NCBI GenBank assembly: GCA_011525685.1
Contig: WYBW01000031.1
Coordinates: 1 to 47,412 of the forward strand
From: Verrucomicrobiia bacterium
GTDB taxonomy: Bacteria > Verrucomicrobiota > Verrucomicrobiia > Limisphaerales > JADLHS01
Direction: 5' to 3'
DNA length: 47,412 nt
The notes beneath the pieces were generated by a model that ran no database searches, was not told the DNA's origin, and saw nothing but the letters and a program-made list of their open reading frames with translations. The translations under genes were made by a program, and so were the position numbers. The first letter of the stretch is position 1. Each line of letters begins with the position of its first letter. Of this stretch, positions 7,726-15,887 are shown piece after piece.

Positions 7726-9852
7726 ATGATCAAGACATACGATTGCTTCACTGATCCCGCAGCGGCGGACTTCGTTCGCCTCGACCCCGCGCCAGCCGCT
7801 TTCCGGTTGCTTCGTCGCTGTGCCTTCATTCTCGCCTTTGCCTTCGTGATGGCCGGTGCGCTGGCCGCGGCGCCGGTCACGCAGCTCAAAGTCATGAGCT
7901 TCAACATCTGGGTCAACGGCGGCCACAGTTTGAGCAACTGCATCGAGGCCATCCGCGTCTCGGGCGCCGACTTGGTGGGCTTGCAGGAGTGCAACGAGGC
8001 GACGGCGCGGGTCATCGCCACGAATCTGGGCTTCCACGTCCTGCCCGCCAGCGGCCGTTCCATCGTCAGCCGTTACCCCATCATTGCCTCGCAAAACATC
8101 GGCAGTTCGCGCGGCGCGACCATCGAACTCGCGCCTGGCCAGCGGGTGCATTTCTTCAACTGCCATCTCACGGCTTATCCCTACGGCCCGTATGACTTGA
8201 AGCAGGGACGGTCACAGTCATTCATCATTCAGCAGGAGCATCAAACCCGGATGCCCGCGCTCAACCAGTTGCTCGCGGCCATGCAACCGTTCCTGGCCGG
8301 CTCCGAACCATGCTTTCTGGTGGGCGACTTCAACGCGCCGTCCCACCTGGATTACGCGGGCTTTCCCTGGCCCACCTCGCTGGTGGTGGCGGAAGCCGGC
8401 CTGGGCGATTCGTATCACGAAGTGAACTCCCCCAACCGCACCTTCCCGCCAGCGTTCGCTTTCAACGAACCCGGCATCACTTGGACGCCCAAGACCGACC
8501 AGGAACCCGAGGGGGTTTACGACCGCATTGACTTTGTGCATTACTCGAAAGGCGACGGTGCCACGCCCACGCACTCCGTGGAACTGGACGAGCGCAATAG
8601 CGTCAACCCTTGGCCTTCCGACCATCGCGCGGTGCTCACCACGTTCGCCTTGGTGCCGCCCACGCCGCGTGAGCGGGCCAGCCTTCCCTCGCCGGCGCAC
8701 CTGGCCACCAATGTGACGTTGACCCCGTTCCTCAGTTGGTTGCCCGGCAGCAACGCGACCAGCCACGCGGTCTATTTCGGGACCAACAGCCCGGGCGCGT
8801 TGCTCACCGGCACCACGGCCGCTTATGTTGCGCTGTCCAATCTCCTGCCCGGCAAAGTGTATTACTGGCGCGTGGACGAATTCACCCCGTCGGGCACGGT
8901 GACGGGTGAGGTCTGGTCCTTCACCACCAAGCTCACCAGCGCGGTGGTGTATGAGTGGAACTTTGCCGCCGGCGATCTTTCCCCGGCGCTCGGCAACGGC
9001 ATCCTGACGTACGCCGATGGAACGGTCACCTCGAACCTGACCACGTTCGGCGTCACGGACGGGGTCAGCGTGCCGCACATTGGCGGCCGTCCGGCGGGTT
9101 ACCTGCACGCGCCCGCGTTTACCGGCGCGGGCAATGGTTACCAGGTCACGTTCACCGCCAGCGGCCCGAATGGAGGCGGCACATTCATCAACCAATACAC
9201 GATGATCTTTGACTTCCTGCTGCCTGGGACGGTGGGGTGGCTGCCGTTCTTCAACACCAACCCGGGTAATGCCAACGACGCGGACTTCTACGTGAACGCC
9301 ACCGGTGCGCTGGGCATCGGGGCGATCGGGTATTCCGCATCGGGACTCATCTCCGCCAACACCTGGCATCGCGTCGCTTTTGTCGCCGACCTGGCGGCGG
9401 GCACGGTCGCCTATTACCTTGACGGCCAGCCGGTCTTCAACGGCAGCGCGTCACCCGATGGGCGACATTCGCTCTACTCCAACCTCGATGCCGGCCCCGA
9501 CCTGCTGCTGTTCAACGAAGGCGACGGGTCCGGGGTTTACACCCATGAACTCTACCTGAGCAGCTTCTGCTTCACCGACCGCACGATGTCCGCGGCGGAA
9601 ATCCTCGCGCTGGGCGGTCCGCGGGCACGAGGCGTCCTGGTGCCGCCACCGGCCCGCCAGCTCTCCATCGGACTGCAAGCCAGCAACGTGGTGCTCTATT
9701 GGTCCGCGGGCGACGGACTGGTGCAGCTTCAACAAACTGGTTCGCTCACCAATCTTGTCTGGGAGAATCTCGGCCAGCCCACCAATGCCACCAACGCGCT
9801 CGTGCCGCGCGAACTCGAGGGTGGCTTCTTTCGACTGCGCGAGCAGTTGTAG
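7726..9852 (+). CDS. Secreted endonuclease/exonuclease/phosphatase with Fn3-like and LamG-like domains
   Basis: 708 residues. A late signal peptide (hydrophobic AFILAFAFVMAGALAA near 30-46) is followed by a DNase I-like domain to about residue 305. Its motifs are VMSFNIW, LQECNEAT (metal Glu), VGDFNAPSH, DRIDFVHY and the catalytic WPSDHRAV. Next comes a Fn3-like segment (about 310-410) with the GKVYYWRVDEF pattern typical of LamG-adjacent repeats. A concanavalin-like beta-sandwich (about 415-650) carries NTWHRVAFVADL and FNEGDGSGVYTHELYL. A C-terminal tail with LTNLVWENL and FFRLREQL ends the protein. It is probably exported and acts on a phosphodiester or phosphomonoester outside the cytoplasm. 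The ATG at 7726 is preferred over an open upstream extension. Confidence 0.8.
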   Translation: MIKTYDCFTDPAAADFVRLDPAPAAFRLLRRCAFILAFAFVMAGALAAAPVTQLKVMSFNIWVNGGHSLSNCIEAIRVSGADLVGLQECNEATARVIATNLGFHVLPASGRSIVSRYPIIASQNIGSSRGATIELAPGQRVHFFNCHLTAYPYGPYDLKQGRSQSFIIQQEHQTRMPALNQLLAAMQPFLAGSEPCFLVGDFNAPSHLDYAGFPWPTSLVVAEAGLGDSYHEVNSPNRTFPPAFAFNEPGITWTPKTDQEPEGVYDRIDFVHYSKGDGATPTHSVELDERNSVNPWPSDHRAVLTTFALVPPTPRERASLPSPAHLATNVTLTPFLSWLPGSNATSHAVYFGTNSPGALLTGTTAAYVALSNLLPGKVYYWRVDEFTPSGTVTGEVWSFTTKLTSAVVYEWNFAAGDLSPALGNGILTYADGTVTSNLTTFGVTDGVSVPHIGGRPAGYLHAPAFTGAGNGYQVTFTASGPNGGGTFINQYTMIFDFLLPGTVGWLPFFNTNPGNANDADFYVNATGALGIGAIGYSASGLISANTWHRVAFVADLAAGTVAYYLDGQPVFNGSASPDGRHSLYSNLDAGPDLLLFNEGDGSGVYTHELYLSSFCFTDRTMSAAEILALGGPRARGVLVPPPARQLSIGLQASNVVLYWSAGDGLVQLQQTGSLTNLVWENLGQPTNATNALVPRELEGGFFRLREQL

Positions 9853-9880
9853 TAGCGGGCCGCAGGCTCAAGCCCGGTGG

Positions 9881-10837
9881 TCAGGAGCCGAACGCTTCGC
9901 GCAGCAGGGCGATGCTTTTCGGCACGGCGGTGTCCGGGTTTTCCTTGCCCTCCATCTCCAGCGACACGTAGCCCGTGTAATTCACGTCCGCCAGAATCCG
10001 CGCGATGCGCTTGTAGTCCAGGTCCAGCGTGTACCATTCCCCGCCGCCATGATACGTTTTGGCCTGCACGAAGACGGTTTGAGGCGCGATCTGCTTGAGC
10101 TTGTCGTAAGGGTCTTCCAGAAAGTTGCCCGTGTCCATCAGCCCGCCCAACCACGGGGAGGAGATGGCCTTGAGGACGCGCAACAATCCTTCCGGCGTGC
10201 GGGTCAGTCCCCAATGGTTTTCCAACGCCAGGATGACCCCGCACTCGCCGGCGCGGGGCAGGCATTGTTCGATGCAATCAATGCACCACTTGAAGCCGTC
10301 ATCCTCGGTGTAGCCGGGCAGGATCGGCTCCTCGCCGCGCGCCTTCATCAAATCATCGAAGCTGGCGATGGTGTTCCAGCGACCGGAGTTGAGCCGGATG
10401 CAGGGCACGCCCAGTTCGTAGGCGATCTCGATGCACTTGAGTGTGTGCTCCACCTGTTGCCGGCGATATTCCGCGCTCGGGTCCACAAAGTCCTGATGAA
10501 TGGAGAGGCAGATGAGGTCCACTCCATTGCGGAAGGCATGGCGCTTGAGTTTCTGGAGGTAGGGCCGGTGGGCGGCGGTCAACGGCTCTTTCTCCGAGAT
10601 TTCCATCTGCCGGTGCAAAATATCCACTCCTTCCACTCCGAGTTCGGCGGTCTTGTCTATCACCGTCTCCACCGGCACCTTGGCGGTGCGGAAATGCCAG
10701 TAGGAATAGGTCGAGATGCCGAGCTTGATGCGCTTGCGGCGCGGAGTAGCGGGACGGTTTTCCTGGGCCTGCGCCCCCAGCGCCAGGGCGGCGCCGAGAG
10801 TGGCGGTCGAGCTAACGAAGGAGCGTCGGTTCATCAT
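9881..10837 (-). CDS. Tat-exported sugar phosphate isomerase/epimerase-like TIM barrel
   Basis: 318 residues starting MMNRRSF, a twin-arginine signal (RRSFVSS, then an Ala/Leu-rich core ending AQA near residue 25). The remainder is an AP-endonuclease-2/xylose-isomerase-like TIM barrel: KLGISTYSYWHF at the first strand, GVDILHR, HQDFVD, and metal-ligand candidates in ALENHWG, LMDTGNF and YVSLEMEG. The family isomerises or epimerises sugars or acts on related polyols. Verrucomicrobia and Planctomycetes have many exported paralogues with unknown substrates. An in-frame extension upstream of the twin-Arg signal is possible but would bury that signal. The gene is convergent with 7726. Confidence 0.8.
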   Translation of the reverse strand: MMNRRSFVSSTATLGAALALGAQAQENRPATPRRKRIKLGISTYSYWHFRTAKVPVETVIDKTAELGVEGVDILHRQMEISEKEPLTAAHRPYLQKLKRHAFRNGVDLICLSIHQDFVDPSAEYRRQQVEHTLKCIEIAYELGVPCIRLNSGRWNTIASFDDLMKARGEEPILPGYTEDDGFKWCIDCIEQCLPRAGECGVILALENHWGLTRTPEGLLRVLKAISSPWLGGLMDTGNFLEDPYDKLKQIAPQTVFVQAKTYHGGGEWYTLDLDYKRIARILADVNYTGYVSLEMEGKENPDTAVPKSIALLREAFGS

Positions 10838-10992
10838 AGGTTTCTCAACGTTGGTTTCATTAAACGAAATCGCCCCGCTCGAGGCGACAGAAAAAGCGCA
10901 TCGGTTCAGGGGAAGCTGCGGTGGTGGTGGAATAGCCGCGCAAACAAGGCCCACCTGAGCAAAATGCAGGGTGAATACCCACGCAATCAGCA

Positions 10993-11026
10993 AAAGCGGC
11001 CGCATCCCTCCGAACGCGGCCGCTTT
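10993..11026 (-). terminator. Hairpin terminator of the Cys-rich gene
   Basis: A perfect 11-bp inverted repeat AAAGCGGCCGC/GCGGCCGCTTT with a 12-base loop lies 25 bases downstream of the minus-strand stop at 11052. Read on the minus strand it ends in a short T-run (four), so termination may be only moderate. Confidence 0.55.
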
Positions 11027-11051
11027 GGGAATTCACTGAAGTTCCGGCCAG

Positions 11052-11360
11052 TCAGGCCTTCTTGTCATCCTTCTTCTTGGGATTGCACTTCTCGCAGACC
11101 TTCTTGTCCTTGGTGGCTGCGACACAGCACGGATGCGCGCAGGCCTTGGCCGCGGCGATCGCCTTGTCGCAGCAGGAAGCGTCCGCCTGGCATTTATCGC
11201 ACACCTTCTTTTCCGCACGTGCCGCGACACAGCATTTGTGCGAACAGTCCTTGCCACCGGCCTTGGCTTTGACACAACAGCTTTCCGCCATCGCCCCGCT
11301 CGTGCTGAGCAGGAACGCAGCCGCACAAACCGCCACCGTCAATGATTTGATAAACTTCAT
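11052..11360 (-). CDS. Secreted cysteine-rich repeat protein, possibly metal-binding
   Basis: 102 residues. A clear signal peptide (MKFIKSL, hydrophobic core, cleavage after AMA at about 25) is followed by a mature protein of about 77 residues with 14 Cys and many Lys. Two near-identical units are visible, C-x2-CCVAA-x4-KKVC-x-KC, at about 44-62 and 75-93, separated by SCCDKAIAAAKAC. The CC pairs and C-x2-C spacing could bind soft metals or form disulfides in the periplasm. No named family is recognised. A good ribosome-binding site (AAAGGAA) lies 8 bases before ATG. It is divergent from nuoB, sharing the 250-base region that holds a CRP-type palindrome. Confidence 0.75.
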   Translation of the reverse strand: MKFIKSLTVAVCAAAFLLSTSGAMAESCCVKAKAGGKDCSHKCCVAARAEKKVCDKCQADASCCDKAIAAAKACAHPCCVAATKDKKVCEKCNPKKKDDKKA

Positions 11361-11532
11361 GGTTGTTCCTTTCTTATGCGCTCATCATTTCAACCTGCCA
11401 ACTGCTCCCCGCGAAATGGCGCACGGCGACTCAGCCGTTCGTCCCGGGGAATTGAATCAGGCCGAATGTAGCGCCCGCTTGGTGGATGTCCACCTCGTTT
11501 TTGCCATAAGTTCAGGTCCTTGAACATCGAAC

Positions 11533-11552
11533 TTTGTGAAAAAAATCACAAA
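11533..11552. promoter_or_regulatory. CRP/FNR-superfamily-type palindrome upstream of nuoB
   Basis: TTTGTGA-AAAAAA-TCACAAA is a perfect 7+7 inverted repeat. Its core TGTGA-N6-TCACA (11535-11550) equals the textbook E. coli CRP half-site arrangement. It lies 62 bases before the nuoB start in the intergenic region shared with the divergent Cys-rich gene. A weak candidate promoter (TTGCTG, 17 bases, TACGTT at 11557-11585) sits just downstream. Which regulator binds is unknown; CRP-like proteins in this phylum are diverse. Confidence 0.5.
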
Positions 11553-11614
11553 ACGCTTGCTGCCTCCCCTATGCCTGACTACGTTGCAGCCAAGCGGTTA
11601 ACGAGTTAGTCCTC

Positions 11615-12142
11615 ATGCAGACAACCACCGAGTTTGGCTACGATTCGCGGATCGAAGGTGATGTCATCCACACGCGTGTGGATGCGGCGTTAAATTGGTT
11701 CCGCAAGAACTCCATCTGGCCCATGCCGATGGGGTTGGCGTGCTGTGCGATCGAGTTGATGGCCACGGGCGCGAGTCGCTTCGATATTTCGCGCTTTGGC
11801 ATGGAGGTCATGCGGTTTTCGCCCCGGCAATCGGACGTGATGATCGTGGCGGGCACGGTCACCTACAAGATGGCCATGTCGGTGAAACGCATCTATGACC
11901 AGATGGCCGAGCCGAAATGGGTTATTGCCATGGGCGCGTGTGCCTCGACCGGCGGGATGTATCGCAGCTACGCAGTCCTGCAGGGCGTGGACAATATCTT
12001 GCCTGTGGACATTTACGTCGCAGGCTGCCCGCCGCGACCCGAGGCGTTGCTCGACGCGCTGATGAAATTGCAAAACAAGGTTCAACGTGAGCCGTTGCTG
12101 GCCACTTTGAAGAAACCCGGCCCGGCGCTGGCCAAAGCCTGA
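11615..12142 (+). CDS. nuoB: NADH-quinone oxidoreductase subunit B
   Basis: 175 residues. This peripheral-arm subunit of complex I holds cluster N2, the last Fe-S centre before quinone. The ligand motifs are intact: tandem Cys in GLACCAIE near residues 43-46, [11 protein letters not shown], and [14 protein letters not shown]. It is the first nuo gene of the operon here. Normally nuoA precedes it with a few bases' spacing; no nuoA-like sequence occurs upstream. Instead there is a 250-base regulatory gap with a CRP-type palindrome. No strong Shine-Dalgarno is seen (GAGTTAGTCCTC before ATG). Confidence 0.95.
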   Translation: MQTTTEFGYDSRIEGDVIHTRVDAALNWFRKNSIWPMPMGLACCAIELMATGASRFDISRFGMEVMRFSPRQSDVMIVAGTVTYKMAMSVKRIYDQMAEPKWVIAMGACASTGGMYRSYAVLQGVDNILPVDIYVAGCPPRPEALLDALMKLQNKVQREPLLATLKKPGPALAKA

Positions 12143-12172
12143 TTAGGATGAGGATTTTAGCCGTGCAACTTC

Positions 12173-12291
12173 GTAGCGCAGACATCCGAGTCTGCTGTAT
12201 CGCGGGTTTCCAAAACCCGCGCGCCGCACTGTTTCGCACGCCCAGCCGATTTGGAAATCGGCGATACAGCAGGTTTTGAAACCTGCGCTAC
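12173..12291 (+). repeat. Multi-hairpin palindromic repeat between nuoB and nuoC
   Basis: The outer arms GTAGCGCAG (12173) and CTGCGCTAC (12283) are exact inverse complements. Inside them GCTGTATCGC pairs with GCGATACAGC. Four smaller hairpins are present: GCAGAC/GTCTGC, GCGGGTTT/AACCCGC, CCGATTT/AAATCGG and GCAGGTTT/AAACCTGC. In RNA this would form a multi-branched cloverleaf ending three bases before the nuoC start codon. No coding content. Confidence 0.75.
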
Positions 12292-12294
12292 CGC

Positions 12295-12873
12295 ATGAGC
12301 GCGCTCGACCTCGCCAGCAAACTCAAAGAAAAGTTCGGGGAACTTCTCGCCGGTCCGACGGAGTTTCGCGGCGAGGTCACGCTGGTCGTCGCGGACGCCG
12401 AGCGCATCGCCGCGGTCTCCGAGTTCGCGAAGCAGGAGCTGGGCTTTAACTACCTCGTGGACGTTTCCAGCATTGATAATTACGGCGAGGACCCACGTTG
12501 GACGGTCGTCTATCACCTCTACGGAATTGAGCACAAGCAATACCTCCGGCTCATCACCAGCGTGAGCGAGGAGAAGTCCGAGTTGCCGACCGTCACCGGC
12601 GTGTGGCGGACGGCGGATTGGCATGAGCGCGAGATTTACGACATGATGGGCATCCGCTTTCGCGGACATCCTGATTTGCGCCGCATCATCATGTGGGAAG
12701 GCTACCCCTACTTCCCGCTGCGCAAGGATTTTCCGCTGGCTGGCAAGCCGAGCGAGGCGCCGGATGTGGCGTTCAGCAAGCCCGCGCCGCTCGAAGGCGG
12801 GCCGTTCGTTACCTCACCGGGCGGAAAGGATGCGATTGAACGCGAGCCGCGCGTGAAGACTTTTGGCGATTGA
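12295..12873 (+). CDS. nuoC: NADH-quinone oxidoreductase subunit C
   Basis: 192 residues, a stand-alone 30-kDa subunit (not fused to NuoD as in E. coli). It carries the family signature as WHEREIYDMMGIRFRGHPDL near 103-122 and a preceding Y.L.RLIT strand. It assists assembly of the hydrophilic arm next to NuoB and NuoD. The C-terminal 45 residues (SEAPDVAF..KPAPLEGGPF..) are a typical extended tail. The start ATG follows the palindromic repeat by three bases, with no visible Shine-Dalgarno. The stop is two bases before the ATG of the NYN gene. Confidence 0.93.
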   Translation: MSALDLASKLKEKFGELLAGPTEFRGEVTLVVADAERIAAVSEFAKQELGFNYLVDVSSIDNYGEDPRWTVVYHLYGIEHKQYLRLITSVSEEKSELPTVTGVWRTADWHEREIYDMMGIRFRGHPDLRRIIMWEGYPYFPLRKDFPLAGKPSEAPDVAFSKPAPLEGGPFVTSPGGKDAIEREPRVKTFGD

Positions 12874-12875
12874 GC

Positions 12876-13646
12876 ATGGCCGACACAAATCCATTTCCAA
12901 AATTTCGCGCGATTGCCGTGCTGATTGACGGTGACAACGCACAGCCAACGTTGCTCGACGAGATTCTTGCTGAAATAAGCAAGTATGGTCGCACAACGAT
13001 TCGACGAATCTACGGAGACTGGACCGAGCCAAACATGAATGGTTGGAAGGATGTTCTCCAGGCGAACGCCATCCAGCCGATTCAACAGTTCCGCCACACA
13101 GTTCGGAAGAATGCGACGGACAGCACTATGATCATTGAGGCGATGGACATCCTACATTCCGGGGTAGCCGATGGGTTTTGTATCGTTTCCAGTGACAGCG
13201 ATTACACGCGGCTGGCGACCCGCATCCGGGAAAAGGGTCTGTTCGTGATTGGCATCGGGAGACAAGCGACCGCCAAACCCTTTCGGAATGCATGCGACGT
13301 CTTCGTTTTCACTGAAAATCTGACCCCTCAAGAATCGGCCGGCGCGCCAACGGAGGAGAAACCCAAGCAGAGGTCAGCCCCAACGGCCACACCAAAGCCA
13401 GTCTTGTCGGTGATAAAGGCCCTTCCGTTGCTGCGAAGGGCGCTCGAAAATTGTGCGCAAGATGACGGCTGGGCGCCTTTGAGTGCCATCGGAAGTTCGA
13501 TGCGGAGCTTGGATTCGAGTTTCGATCACCGCACGTATGGTTGTCCGAACTTGAGGACGATGATCGGAAGGTTCCCAGATTTTCTTGAGGTCCGTGAGGA
13601 AAAAACCAACGGTGGCAACATGGTTGCATTTGTCAGATACAAATGA
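12876..13646 (+). CDS. NYN-domain (LabA/DUF88) RNase-like protein with C-terminal LOTUS/OST-HTH domain
   Basis: 256 residues. The N-terminal PIN-like NYN domain (about 10-145) has the acidic motifs AVLIDGDN (D18, D20), a Thr-Asp turn in KNATDSTMIIEAMD, and SSDSDYTRLATRIREKG (D107, D109), the layout of a metal-dependent ribonuclease. A Pro/Lys-rich linker leads to a winged-helix OST-HTH (LOTUS) domain (about 170-255), which is associated with RNA binding. It lies exactly between nuoC and nuoD: ATG two bases after the nuoC stop, and its TGA overlaps the nuoD ATG by four bases, so it is translationally coupled to complex I. Base use looks somewhat more AT-rich than in its neighbours, suggesting later acquisition. 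RNA target unknown. Confidence 0.85.
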   Translation: MADTNPFPKFRAIAVLIDGDNAQPTLLDEILAEISKYGRTTIRRIYGDWTEPNMNGWKDVLQANAIQPIQQFRHTVRKNATDSTMIIEAMDILHSGVADGFCIVSSDSDYTRLATRIREKGLFVIGIGRQATAKPFRNACDVFVFTENLTPQESAGAPTEEKPKQRSAPTATPKPVLSVIKALPLLRRALENCAQDDGWAPLSAIGSSMRSLDSSFDHRTYGCPNLRTMIGRFPDFLEVREEKTNGGNMVAFVRYK

Positions 13647-14932
13647 GCTCGACCCAAGAAATCACGATTCGCGACACCGCTGCACAGGCGCAGACGGCGG
13701 CGCAATCTTTGCCGCCTGCCGAGGATTTGCAGGACATGCAGGGTGAAAAGATGGTCCTCAACATGGGGCCGTCGCATCCGTCCACACACGGCGTGTTGCG
13801 CATCGTCCTCGAATTGGATGGCGAGATTATCACCAAGGCGATTCCGGACGTGGGTTACTTGCATCGCGGCGACGAAAAAATCGCCGAGAACATGACCTAC
13901 ACCCAGTTCATCCCGTACACGGATCGGTTGGATTATCTCGCGCCGCTGGCGAACAACGTAGCCTACGCGCTCGCGGTGGAAAAACTCCTCGGCATCCACG
14001 ACAAACTGCCGCCGCGTTGCCAATACATTCGCGTGATCTGCTGCGAACTGGCGCGCATTTCGTCGCACCTGCTCGGCGTGGGTTGCTTCGCGATGGACGT
14101 GGGCGCGATGACGGTGTTCCTGCTCACGTTCACCGAGCGCGAGAAGATTTACAACCTCGCCGAAGCCCTCTCCGGCGCGCGATTCACGACAAGTTACACG
14201 CGCATCGGCGGCGTTTCGCGAGACACTCCGCCCGGTTGGTGCGCGGCGGTCCGCAAGTTTGTCAACGAAGTTGTCGTCAACATCAACGAGGTCGAGACGC
14301 TGCTCACGCGCAATCGAATCTGGGTGGACCGCACCAAAGATGTCGGCGTCATCTCGAAGGCTGACGCGATTGATTTCGGTTTGAGCGGGCCGAACCTGCG
14401 CGGCAGCGGGATCAATTACGATCTACGCAAAGATCAGCCGTATCTTTGCTACAAAGATTTGCAGTTCGACGTGCCGCTGGGTGAAGTCGGCGATTGCTAC
14501 GACCGCTATCTCGTGCGCATGGAAGAAATGCGCCAGAGCGTGCGGATCATCCATCAGTGTCTCGACAAGATTCCCGGCGGCTTCGACAACGCGTCGAAAG
14601 AACCCGTCAACGTGGCCGATGGCAAAATTGTTTTGCCGCCGAAGAGCAAGGTGCTGTCGAGCATGGAGGAATTGATCCATCAATTCATGCTCGTGACGCA
14701 GGGCGTGAATTGTCCGCCCGGTGAAATTTATTTCGGGCACGAGAATCCGAAGGGCGAACTTGGCTTTTACATCCACAGCCGGGGCGGCGGCACGCCGTAT
14801 CGTATGAAGATTCGCAGCCCCAGCTTTGTGAACCTGAGCATCCTGTCGCACCTGTTGCCCGGCCACCTGATGAGCGACGTGGTTTCGATCCTGGGTTCGT
14901 TCGACTTTGTGATGGGAGAATGTGACCGATGA
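13643..14932 (+). CDS. nuoD: NADH-quinone oxidoreductase subunit D
   Basis: 429 residues, the 49-kDa subunit that forms the quinone pocket with NuoB. Motifs: NMGPSHPSTHGVLR near 40-53, DVGYLHRGDEKIAE near 69-82, YTRIGGVSRD, and the C-terminal GHLMSDVVSILGSFDFVMGECDR, with the conserved C-terminal Asp-Arg. About 35 Gln/Ala-rich residues precede the conserved core. It overlaps the NYN gene by ATGA at the start and nuoE by ATGA at the end, so the three are probably translated in a coupled series. Confidence 0.96.
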   Translation: MSSTQEITIRDTAAQAQTAAQSLPPAEDLQDMQGEKMVLNMGPSHPSTHGVLRIVLELDGEIITKAIPDVGYLHRGDEKIAENMTYTQFIPYTDRLDYLAPLANNVAYALAVEKLLGIHDKLPPRCQYIRVICCELARISSHLLGVGCFAMDVGAMTVFLLTFTEREKIYNLAEALSGARFTTSYTRIGGVSRDTPPGWCAAVRKFVNEVVVNINEVETLLTRNRIWVDRTKDVGVISKADAIDFGLSGPNLRGSGINYDLRKDQPYLCYKDLQFDVPLGEVGDCYDRYLVRMEEMRQSVRIIHQCLDKIPGGFDNASKEPVNVADGKIVLPPKSKVLSSMEELIHQFMLVTQGVNCPPGEIYFGHENPKGELGFYIHSRGGGTPYRMKIRSPSFVNLSILSHLLPGHLMSDVVSILGSFDFVMGECDR

Positions 14933-15414
14933 GCTTTTCCGTTCCCGCAAAACTGGAAACCGAGATTGACGAGTTGATCACGCATTATCCCGTGAAGCGC
15001 AGTGCGTCGCTCATGGTGCTGCACGCCCTCCAGGAGCATTTCGGCTGGATTTCACAGGCGGCAGTCGAGTGGACGGCGAAGAAGTTGGGCCTGCAGCCGA
15101 TCAACGTTTACGAGCTGGTCACGTTCTACCCGATGTTCCGGCAGCAACCGGTCGGGAAGTATCAGATCAAGGTCTGCCGCACGTTGAGCTGCGCGCTGGG
15201 CGGGTCGTACGCGCTGCACAAACACTTTTGCGACAAGCTCGGACTGGACGCGCACAAGCACGGCGTCCAAACGACGAAGGACGGCAGGTTCTCGGTCGAA
15301 TTCGTCGAGTGCCTCGCCAGTTGCGGCACCGCGCCGGTGATTATGATCAACGAGGATTTCTACGAGGGCGTCAGTCGCGCGAAGGCGGAGGAAATCGTCA
15401 GCCAATGTAAATGA
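14929..15414 (+). CDS. nuoE: NADH-quinone oxidoreductase subunit E
   Basis: 161 residues, the 24-kDa thioredoxin-like subunit carrying the [2Fe-2S] cluster N1a. The four ligands are present: C83 and C88 (CRTLSC) and C128 and C132 (CLASC). The helical N-terminus with ASLMVLHALQEHFGWIS is typical. It overlaps nuoD by four bases at the start and the PIN gene by four bases at the end, so an accessory gene has been joined to it without any spacer. Confidence 0.95.
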   Translation: MSFSVPAKLETEIDELITHYPVKRSASLMVLHALQEHFGWISQAAVEWTAKKLGLQPINVYELVTFYPMFRQQPVGKYQIKVCRTLSCALGGSYALHKHFCDKLGLDAHKHGVQTTKDGRFSVEFVECLASCGTAPVIMINEDFYEGVSRAKAEEIVSQCK

Positions 15415-15884
15415 AGCCCACGCTTTACATGGAAACATCGGTGGTCAGTTATCTGACGGCGCGCCCGGCCACGGATTTGGTCATGGCCGCGCGCCAGTTG
15501 AACACGCACCAATGGTGGACCGAAAAGCGCCGTAACTTCCGCATCCCTATTTCTCGATTCGTGTGGGACGAGGCAAGAGAGGGCGACGCCGAACGAGTCC
15601 GCCAGCGCTTGAGGATTTTGAAGCCGTTACCGTGGTTGCAACTGTCGAGCGACTCGGCCCGATTGGCTCGCGCGCTGATTGAACCCGGACCACTTCCAAC
15701 AAAGGCTGCGGAGGATGCGCTCCATGTCGCGCTGGCGGCCGTTCATGGAATGCATTTTCTAGCGACGTGGAACTTGAAACACATCAACAATCCGGCGATG
15801 GCCGATGACTTGCGTGAAGTTTGTCGAAGTGCCGGTTTTCATTGCCCTGTAATATGCACGCCGGAAGAATTGCTATCCGTTTGA
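15411..15884 (+). CDS. PIN-domain protein, probable type II toxin
   Basis: 157 residues of the VapC-like PIN RNase fold. Visible: an N-terminal strand with the first acidic residue (TLYMETSVVSYL, Glu in place of the more common Asp), a central Glu in RFVWDEAREGD, and the C-terminal acidic/helix motif AAEDALHVALAAVHGMHFLATWNLKHI near 105-130. It should act as a metal-dependent RNase. Its ATG overlaps the nuoE stop (ATGA). The 55-residue gene that follows after three bases has the size and position of a cognate antitoxin. Placement inside complex I ensures co-transcription with a housekeeping operon. Confidence 0.78.
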   Translation: MKPTLYMETSVVSYLTARPATDLVMAARQLNTHQWWTEKRRNFRIPISRFVWDEAREGDAERVRQRLRILKPLPWLQLSSDSARLARALIEPGPLPTKAAEDALHVALAAVHGMHFLATWNLKHINNPAMADDLREVCRSAGFHCPVICTPEELLSV

Positions 15885-15887
15885 ATT

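Noticed and set aside
9755..11272. 505-codon plus-strand frame opposite the TIM-barrel and Cys-rich genes
   Set aside because: Shadow of two genes with clear signal peptides and motifs; no domain is visible in it.
12870..12875. TTG start two codons before the ATG of the NYN gene
   Set aside because: The ATG at 12876 gives the expected N-terminus and the TTG overlaps the nuoC stop; the difference is only two residues.
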